This document shows positions 32,834 to 42,802 of a DNA stretch of 64,000 nucleotides, piece by piece. This DNA comes from Andalucia godoyi (taxonomy: Eukaryota > Discoba > Jakobea > Jakobida > Andaluciidae). How positions within the stretch are numbered: the stretch's first letter is position 1; each line of letters begins with the position of its first letter. The DNA lies in the NCBI GenBank assembly GCA_009859145.1, contig VRVR01000010.1:62001-126000 (forward strand), read 5' to 3'. The notes beneath the pieces are model-generated. The model worked only from the letters and a program-made list of their open reading frames with translations, did no database searches and had not been told where the DNA came from. Both the position numbers and the translations under genes were made by a program.

Positions 32834-35329
32834 ATGTCGACACTCACAGCTCGGGGAAACACGGCGGTTGCGCTGCGGAAGGAAACGAGGCGACAAGATC
32901 CGGAATGGTCGCGATTCCTGAACCAGGTAGAGGGACGATCGCCGCAGAAATCGCGGCCTAAATCTCCTTCGAAACTGCTTCGCGAGAGTCCAAACACATC
33001 TTCTAACACACTGCTGAATCAATCGGATGCTGCTGCTCAAAAGACTCCGACTCGATCACCTCGCACTCAGCTTAAACAGCCAAATAGCAGTAACAAGAAT
33101 AACAGCGGCAGCAGTAGCAGTAGCAGTGGCGGTAATGGTAATGGTAATGCAAATGCAACAGCAAATTCGAATGCTGCCGGCAACACAACGTCATTGGCAG
33201 TGACTCCCTCCAGCCCAAAATCTGCGTCGTCGAGATCGGAGAAGCAAAATGCGTCTGGTGATTTGTCGAGAATCCAATCGGAAGATACAGAAGAATTTCT
33301 ATCTCCTATTCGATCGACGGGGTCTCCAGGTGCCGCAACAGCAATAATTGCGAACAATTCGAGTCAAGCGGGAGGAGGAGCAGGGCCGGAGCTTAGCGCA
33401 GCATCTGCAGTGTCGTTTGCAGACCATCCTCTTCGAAAGTCTCCTCAATATCAAAATGGATCGGCGGACAAGGGGCCCCAGTACACAACGAACTTGTCGG
33501 CTTCTGCTGCGCAGCTCATGAACCAAACGTCGAATTCGAGTGCAATGACGCAGTCGATGGGCGGTGCGGGAGGTAATCGCACGTTGAACCAGGTCATGGA
33601 AGACGGTGTTCGACTGTATGGGGGCGGATGGTTGGCGTACGGAGCAGATGGTTTCTTGCCGAGCTCGCCCTACATCTACGACCCTGTCCATATTCCCAAT
33701 GTTCGTGCAGATAGAATTGTGTCGATTGCATGTGGTGAGATGCACACGCTATTACTGACCGATGACGGAGCAGTTTGGTCTTTTGGAAATGCGGAAGACG
33801 GACGGCTCGGCCATGGGAGCTCGCACAACGAGCTGTTTCCGAGGATGGTCACGCGGCTCCGGGGGAAGCGAGTCGTCCAAGTGGCCGCAGGTGCCCGGCA
33901 CTCGGCAGCAGTCACCGCGGACGGGTTGCTATTTGTTTGGGGTCGATCGGATCATGGCCAACTGGGCATCAAGGGCGTCGAGTCATCTTACTTCCCCCGG
34001 CTTGTTTCCGAGCCTTTTGTGAAGGAACAGCGATTCGTGTCGCGCGTGGCGTGCGGATCCAACCATACCGTTGTTCTCAGTGGAGGCGGTGCAGCAGCAA
34101 TTGGGTCATCGGGAGCGATCCTGGCTGGAGGGGGTGGATCGGTGCTCTGGGCGTCGGGATCCAACTCCTGCGGCCAACTCGGAGTCGTGAGGGGACGAGA
34201 AGAGAGCAGCGTACCGACATTTACTCTCGTCAAATGGGACCGGCATCGCAAGATCGTCAGTCTTGCCGCAGGAGATGAGCACTCGGCGGCCGTCGATTCC
34301 GAGGGCGGCTTATGGACATGGGGCAACGGCATTCACGGCCAGCTGATGAATGCAGACTGTGCCGATCGCGCACACCCAGCCCCGATCTACATCCCGGGCG
34401 ATTGCATGGTTCGCATGCAGGCTCCAGCAACTGCAAGCTCAGGGCAACTGACGCGAGCCGGATCTCCCAATGCATCATTTTATGGCACGACTGGAACCCG
34501 CCCGGCGTCCTCGGTGATGTCTCACAACCGTCCCTCCACATCGGGTTCTACGGGCTCCTTTTCGAATGGTGCTGTCCGGTATGTTCCCCCAAAGTTTTCT
34601 CTGGTTATTTGCGGGTATGCCCATACGCTGGCGGTGACGGAAGACGGAGTGGCGTTTGTTGGTGGATGGAACGCCTATGGTCAACTCGGTCTCGGGCATC
34701 AAAGAAACGTTGCGATTCCGACACGGCTCAGTGCGTTCGAGGGCCGAAAGATCATTGACGCGGCTGCCGGATTCAAGCATACTGTGATCATCACGGATGA
34801 GTGCAAAGCGTTTGCATTTGGAGACAATACATTCGGCCAACTTGGTCTTGGAAGGCCTCACGGATTGCGTTTGCCGTCGGAAAAGTCGGTGCACGGGTCG
34901 ACGAACACGTTTGATTTGGGGCTGGTTCCGGATGGCATTGGTGTTCTCAAGGAAGCTGTGACGTCTACACCAACCCTGGTTCGATCCCTCAGTTCGATGT
35001 CTGCAAAATCCGTGTACTGCGGATGCTATTCAACCCTGATCTTTTGCGACTTGCTGTCACTTGAAGAGAAGAATCGTCTGGTGGAGATTTTCAAATCGAT
35101 TGATACGGGCAACGATGGCACCTTGTCTGAAAATGAGATCGGGGTCATGTTTGCGAAGCTCGGACGTCCACTGCTGAAGAGCGAGCGCCGTCTGCTGATG
35201 AAGGCGATCGACACGAATTCCAACGGGTACATTTCGCTGGAGGAATTCTTGTCCCATTACGTCCCGCTCGTCAGTCTCCTGGAACAGCTCGACATTGCGC
35301 AAGGCAGGAAGCCCACCAAGATTCTGTAG
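32834..35329 (+). CDS. RCC1-repeat protein with C-terminal EF-hand pair
   Basis: 831 residues from the ATG at 32834. Residues 1-230 are Ser/Asn/Gly low complexity. RCC1 blades span about 255-720: GEMHTLLLTDDGAVWSFGNA, RHSAAVTADGLLFVWGRSDH, DEHSAAVDSEGGLWTWGNG, YAHTLAVTEDGVAFVGGWN and FKHTVIITDECKAFAFGDN. The tail has two calcium loops: DTGNDGTLSENE, with good ligands at 1, 3, 5 and 12, and DTNSNGYISLEE. The combination suggests a calcium-tuned propeller scaffold or exchange factor (inference). RCC1 proper, the Ran exchange factor, lacks EF hands. Confidence 0.85.
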   Translation: MSTLTARGNTAVALRKETRRQDPEWSRFLNQVEGRSPQKSRPKSPSKLLRESPNTSSNTLLNQSDAAAQKTPTRSPRTQLKQPNSSNKNNSGSSSSSSGGNGNGNANATANSNAAGNTTSLAVTPSSPKSASSRSEKQNASGDLSRIQSEDTEEFLSPIRSTGSPGAATAIIANNSSQAGGGAGPELSAASAVSFADHPLRKSPQYQNGSADKGPQYTTNLSASAAQLMNQTSNSSAMTQSMGGAGGNRTLNQVMEDGVRLYGGGWLAYGADGFLPSSPYIYDPVHIPNVRADRIVSIACGEMHTLLLTDDGAVWSFGNAEDGRLGHGSSHNELFPRMVTRLRGKRVVQVAAGARHSAAVTADGLLFVWGRSDHGQLGIKGVESSYFPRLVSEPFVKEQRFVSRVACGSNHTVVLSGGGAAAIGSSGAILAGGGGSVLWASGSNSCGQLGVVRGREESSVPTFTLVKWDRHRKIVSLAAGDEHSAAVDSEGGLWTWGNGIHGQLMNADCADRAHPAPIYIPGDCMVRMQAPATASSGQLTRAGSPNASFYGTTGTRPASSVMSHNRPSTSGSTGSFSNGAVRYVPPKFSLVICGYAHTLAVTEDGVAFVGGWNAYGQLGLGHQRNVAIPTRLSAFEGRKIIDAAAGFKHTVIITDECKAFAFGDNTFGQLGLGRPHGLRLPSEKSVHGSTNTFDLGLVPDGIGVLKEAVTSTPTLVRSLSSMSAKSVYCGCYSTLIFCDLLSLEEKNRLVEIFKSIDTGNDGTLSENEIGVMFAKLGRPLLKSERRLLMKAIDTNSNGYISLEEFLSHYVPLVSLLEQLDIAQGRKPTKIL

Positions 35330-35532
35330 TCCATGTGTTTCGCGGTGAGAAGGACCTGTAAAAAAAAGGGAGGGGGGAGGGGAGCAAGGTAATAAGATTT
35401 GCGTTTCCTGAAAAACAATACACCACATCATACATACACGATTTTCTTTTTCTTTTTATTTACGTCAAGAAATCGCCTGCAAAGGACAGTGAGGATGGAA
35501 GGGGTAACATGGAAAAAGAGGTAATGATTCAT

Positions 35533-35562
35533 TCACCACCACCACCACCACCACCACCACCC
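35533..35562. repeat. (CAC)n microsatellite
   Basis: About ten CAC triplets between the RCC1/EF-hand gene and the aminotransferase 3' end. Confidence 0.85.
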
Positions 35563-35590
35563 CTTCCTTCATCATCATCATCTTCTCTTG

Positions 35591-36802
35591 TTACTGCTCG
35601 TTTGCAACAACGTCTGCAATGGCATCTGCAACGTACTCGAGATTTCTCGCGCCAAGCCCAGCCATAGAGATTCTTCCGTTTTTGGTCAGGTAAATGTGCC
35701 ATTTCGACATCAAGCGCTCACATTGCTTGACCGACAGACCGGTGTACGAGAACATTCCAATCTGCTCCTTGATCTGCTCCCACTTTCCTGGAACATTTCT
35801 CTTTTTGAGGGCGTCATACAAGTCTGTGCGAAGGGCTTTGATGCGGTTCGCCATGACCTTGACATCCTGGTCCCAAAGGTTGTACAATTCCTTGTCGTTC
35901 AACACCAGTGCAACGATGCGTGCACCATGCAACTGCGGGGAGCTGTAGTTGACACGGACGATGGGCTTGACCTGCGACGTGACCTTGGTTGCAGTATCAA
36001 TGTCCTTCAGAACCACAGAGAATGCACCGATTCGCTCTCCGTACAAACCAAAGTTCTTTGCAAACGACTGCGAAACAAACATTTCCATGCCCTCCTTGTA
36101 GAACAGTCGCACGGCCCATGCATCATTGTCCAAATCACCAGAAGCGAAACCCTGGTATGCACAGTCAAAGAACGGCATCAGATCCCGCTGCTTGCAGATC
36201 TCAAGAATGCGCCTCCACTGCTCCTGCGACGGATCGAATCCTGTCGGGTTGTGGGCACACGCATGCAGCAAGATCACTGATCCGGCTGGTGCGGACTCCA
36301 AGTCTGCAACCATTCCGCTGAAATCATACGCACGGTTCTTTGCATCATAGTACCGGTACGCACGCTCCTCGATTCCAAGATGAGCAAGCATCTGGTTGTG
36401 GTTACCCCACGTCGGGTTGGAAAGGTACACTGCCGAACCCGGCATCCACTTCTTGATGAACTCAAAACCAATGCGAAGAGCGCCCGTTCCAGAAAGCGAC
36501 TGGCAGGTCACAATCTTCTTATCATTGCATCCAAAGATCAACCGCTGGCAAGCATCCCGAAGTGCCGGAAGCCCGTCAATGGGGATGTATTCCTTGTCAA
36601 GCTTTCCAGCAGCAGTGTCTGCAACAATCCGCTTCTCAGCCTCCAGAACAGCGCGGAGTACCCACGGTTTTCCCTCTGCAGTTCGGTACGCCCCAACTCC
36701 CAAATTCACTTTCTTCGGGTCCGTGTCCGCCACAAACAGCTGGTTCAGACCAAGAATTGGGTCCATAGGCGCCTCAGGAATCGCCGCAAATCGACTGCTC
36801 AT
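35591..36802 (-). CDS. GOT1: Aspartate aminotransferase
   Basis: 403 residues from the ATG at 36802, without a targeting extension, so probably cytosolic. The fold-type I PLP enzyme is complete: GLNQLFVADTDPKKVNLGVG, the substrate loop QSLSGTGALRIGFEFI, YLSNPTWGNHNQM, LLHACAHNPTGFDPSQEQW, and the Schiff-base Lys in SFAKNFGLYGERIGAF (about residue 249). The C-terminal Arg for the second carboxylate lies in GRISMAGLGARNLEYV. It interconverts aspartate/2-oxoglutarate with oxaloacetate/glutamate, linking nitrogen metabolism to the malate-aspartate shuttle. Confidence 0.95.
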   Translation of the reverse strand: MSSRFAAIPEAPMDPILGLNQLFVADTDPKKVNLGVGAYRTAEGKPWVLRAVLEAEKRIVADTAAGKLDKEYIPIDGLPALRDACQRLIFGCNDKKIVTCQSLSGTGALRIGFEFIKKWMPGSAVYLSNPTWGNHNQMLAHLGIEERAYRYYDAKNRAYDFSGMVADLESAPAGSVILLHACAHNPTGFDPSQEQWRRILEICKQRDLMPFFDCAYQGFASGDLDNDAWAVRLFYKEGMEMFVSQSFAKNFGLYGERIGAFSVVLKDIDTATKVTSQVKPIVRVNYSSPQLHGARIVALVLNDKELYNLWDQDVKVMANRIKALRTDLYDALKKRNVPGKWEQIKEQIGMFSYTGLSVKQCERLMSKWHIYLTKNGRISMAGLGARNLEYVADAIADVVANEQ

Positions 36803-37170
36803 CGTTCAAATTTCAAATTTCAAGAATAACAACACCGACACCAACATCCAAAAAAGAAGAAAAAAGAAGAAAAGAGAGAGAGAGAGAGACCGAATAAAGA
36901 CGAAAGAAGAAAAACAGAAAATGATGGAAAACAGATTTGCTTCATTTGAACCCAAGAAACGACGCAAAGGTTCGAGAATGGTTAGGCAGGAACGATTGGG
37001 GGAAAATTAGGAGAGAGAAAAAAAGCACCAATTAGTTGTAGTAATGGCAAAGGCATTGAGCGTACGAGCGGTGGACACAGACACGGAGCGCAAGAATATT
37101 TTGGTATTTTTGATATATATATTTGGTTTGTTTTCAGAAGAAGCGGGATGGAAAGCATTAGATAGTGCAC

Positions 37171-37210
<40 letters not shown>

Positions 37211-37529
37211 NNNNNNNNNNNNNNNNNNNNNNNNNNNNNNNNNNNNNNNNNNNNNNNNNNNNNNNNNNNNNNNNNNNNNNNNNNNNNNNNNNNNNNNNNN
37301 NNNNNNNNNNNNNNNNNNNNNNNNNNNNNTCTCTCTCTCTCTCTTTCTTTATTTTAAAAGAATCTTCATCTTCTTGTCATTCATTTAAAAAAATTAAATT
37401 AACATTCAACAATCCATTCTCTGCGGCCGTGCCACTGTTCGCAGTTTCTCGAGTTCAAAAGCAAACCTGGCTTTCTTTCGCAGGATCGTCATTACGACGT
37501 TTCAAGTCCGCTGGCCTTTCCTTTGCCGC
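36803..37529. other. Spacer with GA tract, sequencing gap and TC tract
   Basis: GA dinucleotides at 37174-37210, N at 37211-37329 (119 bases), TC dinucleotides at 37330-37344. No gene supported. Confidence 0.6.
37211..37329. other. Assembly gap (N run)
   Basis: 119 consecutive N. Flanked by (GA)n on the left and (TC)n on the right, so the missing bases include a switch of repeat strand. Confidence 0.99.
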
Positions 37530-39144
37530 ATGAACTTGGCGGCATTGAGAGCTCGGGCTCATGCTAGAAAGGCCCAGATCGCCGCTCTGGAGGATCAGAT
37601 GTCTCTCAGGTTTGTGTCTTTTTGAAAGTTTCCTTTGTTTTGTACCTTGTTTGAAGAAGTTTCTCACTCATTGCTGACCTTCATGTAGCCAAATCATCCC
37701 AAATCACAATGCGGACCAGTTCGCAACGTATTCACAGAGCTCTACGATACTTCCTCGAACGCCGGTTGCCCACTGGAACAGAAACGCGACTCCGTTTTCT
37801 GTGCAGAATTACTGTCCTCCGACAAATTACGTGATTGCACAAGAGCAACCTCCTTGCTCCTCGTATTATTCCCAGCAAGCCACCGTTCCAGCCGCAGTAA
37901 CTCCGAGCACAGTCGATGACACGAAGCTTGATCGAATTGAAAGCGCATTAGCAGAGATGCAGCGCACGCAACTCGAAATTGCAGGCATACTGAAGAAACC
38001 GGAAAAGACACTCCGTGACGCAGCTGAGCAAACAAGTCCGGAAGGGAAGCGAAGGCCGTTAACCCAGGTGTGCGAACAGGCTGTCAACACAAGTCCTTCG
38101 CTACTCACCGCATTCAACACGACGTTTATTTCGCTCACCGCTGTCCGAGGGGACTTGCACGTCTTGAAGAAAGCTTCGTGGCCGGCAGGGTCGGAAGCAG
38201 CTAGCAATGTGCCGCAAGACATCCGCCGGACCACGGTCAGTGCACCTGAGCCGGCGCATCTGCCTGCAACACCAGGGAATGGAGTTGCAAGCAGTGATGG
38301 AGAGAGTGACAACATTCTTTCATACGACGGACCAGTCTCTGGAATAATGGACAGTCCTGTCGCGGACTCGCAGTACCCCAGCTCCAGCGTCGTTTCAGCG
38401 ACTGCACAGACCCGGGTCCATCAGACTTCTGAAGCAGTTTCAGCAAAGGAAAAGGAAAACAAGCTACCCGAATCTCAGTCGTTTTGCAAAAGCACGCTTC
38501 CTTCGGTTTCTCTGTCGAAAGCTCTTGATTTTCTGGATACTGGTTTTGCCCTGGAGCAAACGAACGACAACGGCAGTATGCCACGATCCGGGGGACAGGA
38601 CGTCAATGGAAGCAGTCTTCCTTCAGCTGCATCCGCTGGATTTTCTTTTCCAAGAGCATCCACTGCAAGACCATCATCGCAGCAAGCGCTGGTGGGGACT
38701 CATCGCAATCAGCAGTCTAGTGTCGGAACTCCTGTACGGCAGCAGCTGCGGCCGTTGCGAGCCTCCCAGCCTTTTGAAACTCCACCGGCAACTGTACAGA
38801 GACGTCCAGCACTAGTGAGCAGTGAAGACTCTGCCTCGCAAGCACGGCGGCGGCGACACTGTCCACCATTCTCATCCAGCCGCCCCGTATCCACAGAAAA
38901 AAGACAGACGACCCATGTTCAGAAAGAGACACCACATCGAGTGCCTCGTCATGGTTCTTCTTCCTCCTCCTCTTCTTCTTCTTCTGCTGCTGCTGCTGCT
39001 GCTGTTGGTCAAAGCGAGCCGGCAAAAGCGTGGTCTCAGATTGATGACATTGCGCTGTCGCAAGCCGATGTCAGCAACATGACCGACAGAGAGCTGCGGA
39101 AGCATCTCCTGAAGTGCCGGAGCATGTATACCGCTGCTGAATAA
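37530..39144 (+). CDS. Unknown Ser-rich protein (two exons)
   Basis: Exon 1 is 37530-37609 and exon 2 is 37689-39144, giving 511 residues. The 79-nt intron has a GTTTGT donor, a GCTGACC branch-like site and a TAG acceptor. Splicing joins MNLAALRARAHARKAQIAAL and EDQMSLS to QIIPNHNADQFATY in one frame, with no ATG needed in exon 2. The N-terminus is basic and helical. A coiled-coil segment (about 125-150) contains LDRIESALAEMQRTQLEIAG. The rest is Ser/Pro/Gln-rich and likely disordered. The C-terminus is helical (LSQADVSNMTDRELRKHLLK). No family recognised. Confidence 0.65.
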
Positions 39145-39488
39145 ACATCAGAATTTGCCAGTGATTGAAGACCGCTGCAAAATGATAGGGAAAGGAACTC
39201 TTTGGAGCAGGTCGTAGTGCAGACGCTGAGATGTCACAGAATTTTGGCAGGTGTGCCGCAAGGACCAAAGAAGCATGAGAAACCCTGCTGTACGCTCAAC
39301 ACCTCGATGCCAGACTCCATCTTATTTATTTATTTATTTTTTTGGCCCGCTTTTGACTACGGCCATTTTTTTGGCCAATCCATTCTGCGAGAAAGGCCGG
39401 CAAGTTCTGTGATCAGTCCGGATTTCAGATTCAAGAATGCTTTCAGCGCTGTCAACGCGTTGTGTATTTTTCAGTTCCCCCCCACTTC
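39145..39488. other. Spacer upstream of NAXE
   Basis: No open frame of note. A TTTTTCAG about 20 bp before the NAXE ATG could be an acceptor of an upstream exon carrying a targeting peptide, but no donor is proven. Confidence 0.35.
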
Positions 39489-40317
39489 ATGAGTAAGAGA
39501 ATCACAATGTATCTGTCGTCGACTGCGGCGCGCTTGCTGGACGAAGAGCTGATGAGCCCGCAAGTGGGCTTCTCTCTCCACCAGCTGATGGAGTTGGCCG
39601 GGCTGTCTTGTGCATCCGCGATCACGGATGCGTTTCCCACAGCTTCCAGGTTTCTTGTGGTTTGTGGGCCAGGCAGTATGGAATTTCCCCCCGCTTCTTC
39701 TTCTTTTTCTTCCTTGTCCCCCCGTGTTTCGTACAGCATTACTAAACACAACTGTTTTTCGGCAACCGCAAAAAAAAAAAAAAAAAGACAATGGAGGAGA
39801 TGGTCTGGTTTGTGCGCGTCATTTGTCATTGTTCTCCAGGTCTGCGACGGTGCTATATCCAAAACGGACTGACAGGGATCCGTTCATCGGGCTCGTGAAA
39901 CAGATGGATCATTTTGGAATCCCTTTTATCGAAACAATGCCGGGCCACGAACAAATGAATGAGCAGTATGATGTGGTGGTGGATGCAATATTTGGATTTT
40001 CATTCAAGGGCGACATTCGACCGCCGTTTGCAGACATCCTTCGAGAAATGTGTAAGCTTAAGATCCCCGTAGCGAGCATTGATGTTCCGTCTGGATGGCA
40101 CGTTGATGACGGGCCATCGCATCTTGCTTCCGACTTGCAGCTGCGTCCGACGATGCTGATCAGCTTGACGGCTCCAAAGGAGTGCGCTCGACACTTCAGT
40201 GGGCTGCATTATGTGGGCGGCAGATTTGTCAGCCGAGCGTTGCGCCAGCAGCTGGGCATCGATTTTCCATACAAGGGCCCCAATCAATATGTGAAGTTGG
40301 AGGAGGAGAAGGAGTAG
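39489..40317 (+). CDS. NAXE: NAD(P)H-hydrate epimerase (two exons)
   Basis: Exon 1 is 39489-39675 and exon 2 is 39788-40317, giving 238 residues, the usual size. Splicing rebuilds the family's signature: VVCGPG from exon 1 joined to NNGGDGLVCARHL. Before it come LLDEELMSPQVGFSLHQLME and LAGLSCASAI; after it ATVLYPKRTD, VVVDAIFGFSFKGDIRPP and VASIDVPSGWHVDDG. The enzyme epimerises damaged NAD(P)H hydrates so the dehydratase can repair them. The 112-nt intron has a GTATGG donor, TACTAAA branch site and an acceptor directly after a run of about 17 A. No presequence is visible, so the protein may be cytosolic. Confidence 0.9.
39676..39787 (+). other. Intron of NAXE with oligo-A before the acceptor
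   Basis: GTATGG donor, TTACTAAAC branch region and an A-run ending AAAAG. Frame and motif continuity prove the splice. Confidence 0.85.
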
Positions 40318-40379
40318 AGAGTGGCCTCTTTGCACACGTGTTTATATTCCTTCTGGCTATGTGACATCAAAATAATAAG

Positions 40380-42380
40380 TTATTGCAGTGGCAAGGTGCT
40401 TCTGGTCAGAGATGCTTGGCGTGCACGATTCAGTGCAGCAGACTTTCGCAGATTTGGCGAATCCTCCCAATCCGCAGTACCACCTCGACCTATGCCACCT
40501 GATGATGAATCTCCAGATTTGGTTGCGGGTTGTTGTTGTTGTTGCTGCTGCTGCTGTGTCTGTGGTGCCGTGGTTTCATCCGCGGTGTCGTCCTGCACGC
40601 CGTCCTGTCTTGTTTCAAGAGTCTGCAAAGAGGACTGCAGAATCTTCCGTCTGCGCTCCATCTGCTCCATTTCGAATTCGGCGCGACTCTCGGTGGTCAG
40701 CATGATAAGGTCAACCTTGTATTTCGCATTTTCCAGAATCTTCAGCAGCGCATCTTCCATATCTTGCTGCTCTTTTAGTTTTTGGAACTCGCTCGCCCTG
40801 TCACGCATGATTCTCACATACTTGTGCACAGACGCGCGAAACTGTGTGACCTGACGATGGATCATGGCTTCGAGGTTGTGAAACAAGACATCTGTGTCGT
40901 ACGACGGCAAAACTACCCCGTCAGCCTCCGTGAACACTGGGTGCTGCGAAGCAAGCGGGGTCTGAAAATGCTTGACATCCAAGAGTTGCTCCAGCGGAAC
41001 TGTCTTTAGAGGCGGTTGACTGTGCACGAGGGCCTGCGTTGGAGCTGCTGCTTTGCTTTGGGAAGAAATTGGCAAGGAAATTGGCTGCGGAACGGGAACG
41101 GAAGCAGCGCTTCGTTGTGCAACTGCAGGGCGTTTTAGTGGCGCTGCCAAGTCCAGCACCGCAAGTACACTTTGCTCCACAGATGTTGAAATATGATACC
41201 GACTTGAAAAGGTAGAAGAAGTAAGAAAGGATGCAAGCAGGCACGTGAACTGCGACATGGACACTTCTTTTTGGACATTCAGTTGGGATGCGCAATAGGC
41301 AGAGAGATCGCCCAGCCAATCGCCCGGCATTCTGCAGAGCACTGTCATCAATTCTTGGAGCTTGTAGTTTTCAAACACAATACCAAACGGATAGACGTTT
41401 CCAAAAATATGGATGGGAAGGAACACGTCGAGTGATTTCCAGTCACTGGACGGCTCTCGAGGCGATGTGATCACTCCACGAACTGCGGGGCTCGAGCCCG
41501 AACCAAGACCAGGGCTGGGACTGGGACCGGGGGTCTGAGGACTCTTCGGATCGCCTGGGTTGAAGATTTTCTTTTGCTTGTTCATGTTTGCGCTGGACGA
41601 AGACGCGTTCCCAGCAAGGTCCGTGGAATACTGCTGAATAGGAGGAGTTTGGAACACCAGTCGGTTTGGAGATGCTAGCTTCTGGGGACTGTTCTTGGTT
41701 GGGGAGAGATGTTGAAAGTAGTGCGGGAAAACATCAAAGAGAATCATTCGCAGGGACGTTGAGTCCTTTTTGGAGAGATCCGAGTGCAAGAATATGGAGT
41801 ATCGAGCCAGTCCGACCAGTGCCAAGACCCCGAAATCCAGACGATTTTTGCACAGATCCGAGATGAACATCGCCCAATCTCGGTCCACAGAAGCGTTGGA
41901 GTGGGACCGATCGTTGTGTGAAGAATGCCTATGGTGATGATGTCCATCATTGTTGATGCCGCTCTGATACCTCTCGTCCGCCGCCACGGCCTCCGCCTCG
42001 GCCTGCACGTCCATGTCTGCATGATCGTACTGATGCATCTGTCGCGAATAGTGGTCGGATGCCTTGCAAAGATCGTACCACGCAAGATCGACAAGACTCT
42101 TCAACTTCACCTTTTTGAGAATGGCCGAGTACATTACGTCGGACGGTAGAAACGTGACGCTGTGTGTGTACGACCACAGCTCATACTCCAAGATGTACTC
42201 CAGTGCATTGTCGAGCACCCGAAATGACAGCAGTTCAAAGTACGAATACGAAACGAGCCGGATTTGATGGGGTGAATTGTACACTGGCTTTGTGTGAACC
42301 GGAGATTTCAGAAGCGATGCTATTGGATATGGCGAATCCAACACTTCCTTTGGAGGCGTGAAGTACTGACCTAACCTCAT
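40380..42380 (-). CDS. Unknown 666-residue protein
   Basis: Starts at the ATG at 42380 (MRLGQYFTPPKEVL). The N-terminal ~120 residues look folded (RLVSYSYFELLSFRVLDNAL and YELWSYTHSVTFLPSDVMYS). A His-rich insert (DGHHHHRHSSHND) follows, then a second block around ADWLA-like helices at about 330-390. The C-terminus has a coiled coil (about 530-610, with KYVRIMRDRASEFQKLKEQQ) and a CAG-coded Gln run. I do not recognise the family. The long intact frame and normal composition support a real gene. Confidence 0.65.
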   Translation of the reverse strand: MRLGQYFTPPKEVLDSPYPIASLLKSPVHTKPVYNSPHQIRLVSYSYFELLSFRVLDNALEYILEYELWSYTHSVTFLPSDVMYSAILKKVKLKSLVDLAWYDLCKASDHYSRQMHQYDHADMDVQAEAEAVAADERYQSGINNDGHHHHRHSSHNDRSHSNASVDRDWAMFISDLCKNRLDFGVLALVGLARYSIFLHSDLSKKDSTSLRMILFDVFPHYFQHLSPTKNSPQKLASPNRLVFQTPPIQQYSTDLAGNASSSSANMNKQKKIFNPGDPKSPQTPGPSPSPGLGSGSSPAVRGVITSPREPSSDWKSLDVFLPIHIFGNVYPFGIVFENYKLQELMTVLCRMPGDWLGDLSAYCASQLNVQKEVSMSQFTCLLASFLTSSTFSSRYHISTSVEQSVLAVLDLAAPLKRPAVAQRSAASVPVPQPISLPISSQSKAAAPTQALVHSQPPLKTVPLEQLLDVKHFQTPLASQHPVFTEADGVVLPSYDTDVLFHNLEAMIHRQVTQFRASVHKYVRIMRDRASEFQKLKEQQDMEDALLKILENAKYKVDLIMLTTESRAEFEMEQMERRRKILQSSLQTLETRQDGVQDDTADETTAPQTQQQQQQQQQPATKSGDSSSGGIGRGGTADWEDSPNLRKSAALNRARQASLTRSTLPLQ

Positions 42381-42670
42381 CCTCTACCTACGCATGCCCT
42401 CTTGCAATGATAAACTACTCCCCAACGAATGATGACGATGACGATGATGATGATGATGATGCTCTCTTTCTTACTGGGTGAACAAAACGCTATTCTCGGG
42501 GTTACGGTAAGCACATCGAATTGTTAACGACCGTTTGATGCAGGACCGTTTGATGCTTCCCTCGACAAATGAAAATCCCGAGCTCTTCCGCGAAACTCTC
42601 TTCATCCTGGATTTCTTCGTTTTGTTTGGAGTGTGTTGAGTGCGAGTGAGACTTGAGAGTGAGTAAGACA

Positions 42671-42675
42671 GCGCA

Positions 42676-42715
<40 letters not shown>

Positions 42716-42717
42716 TG
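42671..42717. repeat. (CATCGT)n microsatellite
   Basis: About seven copies of a TCATCG hexamer in the 5' region of PUS7. The open frame through it codes His/Arg repeats but has no ATG, so it is not part of the protein. Confidence 0.85.
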
Positions 42718-42802
42718 GTATTTCGTTCTGTCTGCCACGTGTCTGTTATCGAGAATACTCCTTCGATCTCTGCTTGTACAGCCTCGTCATCGAAGCCTGC
42801 TC

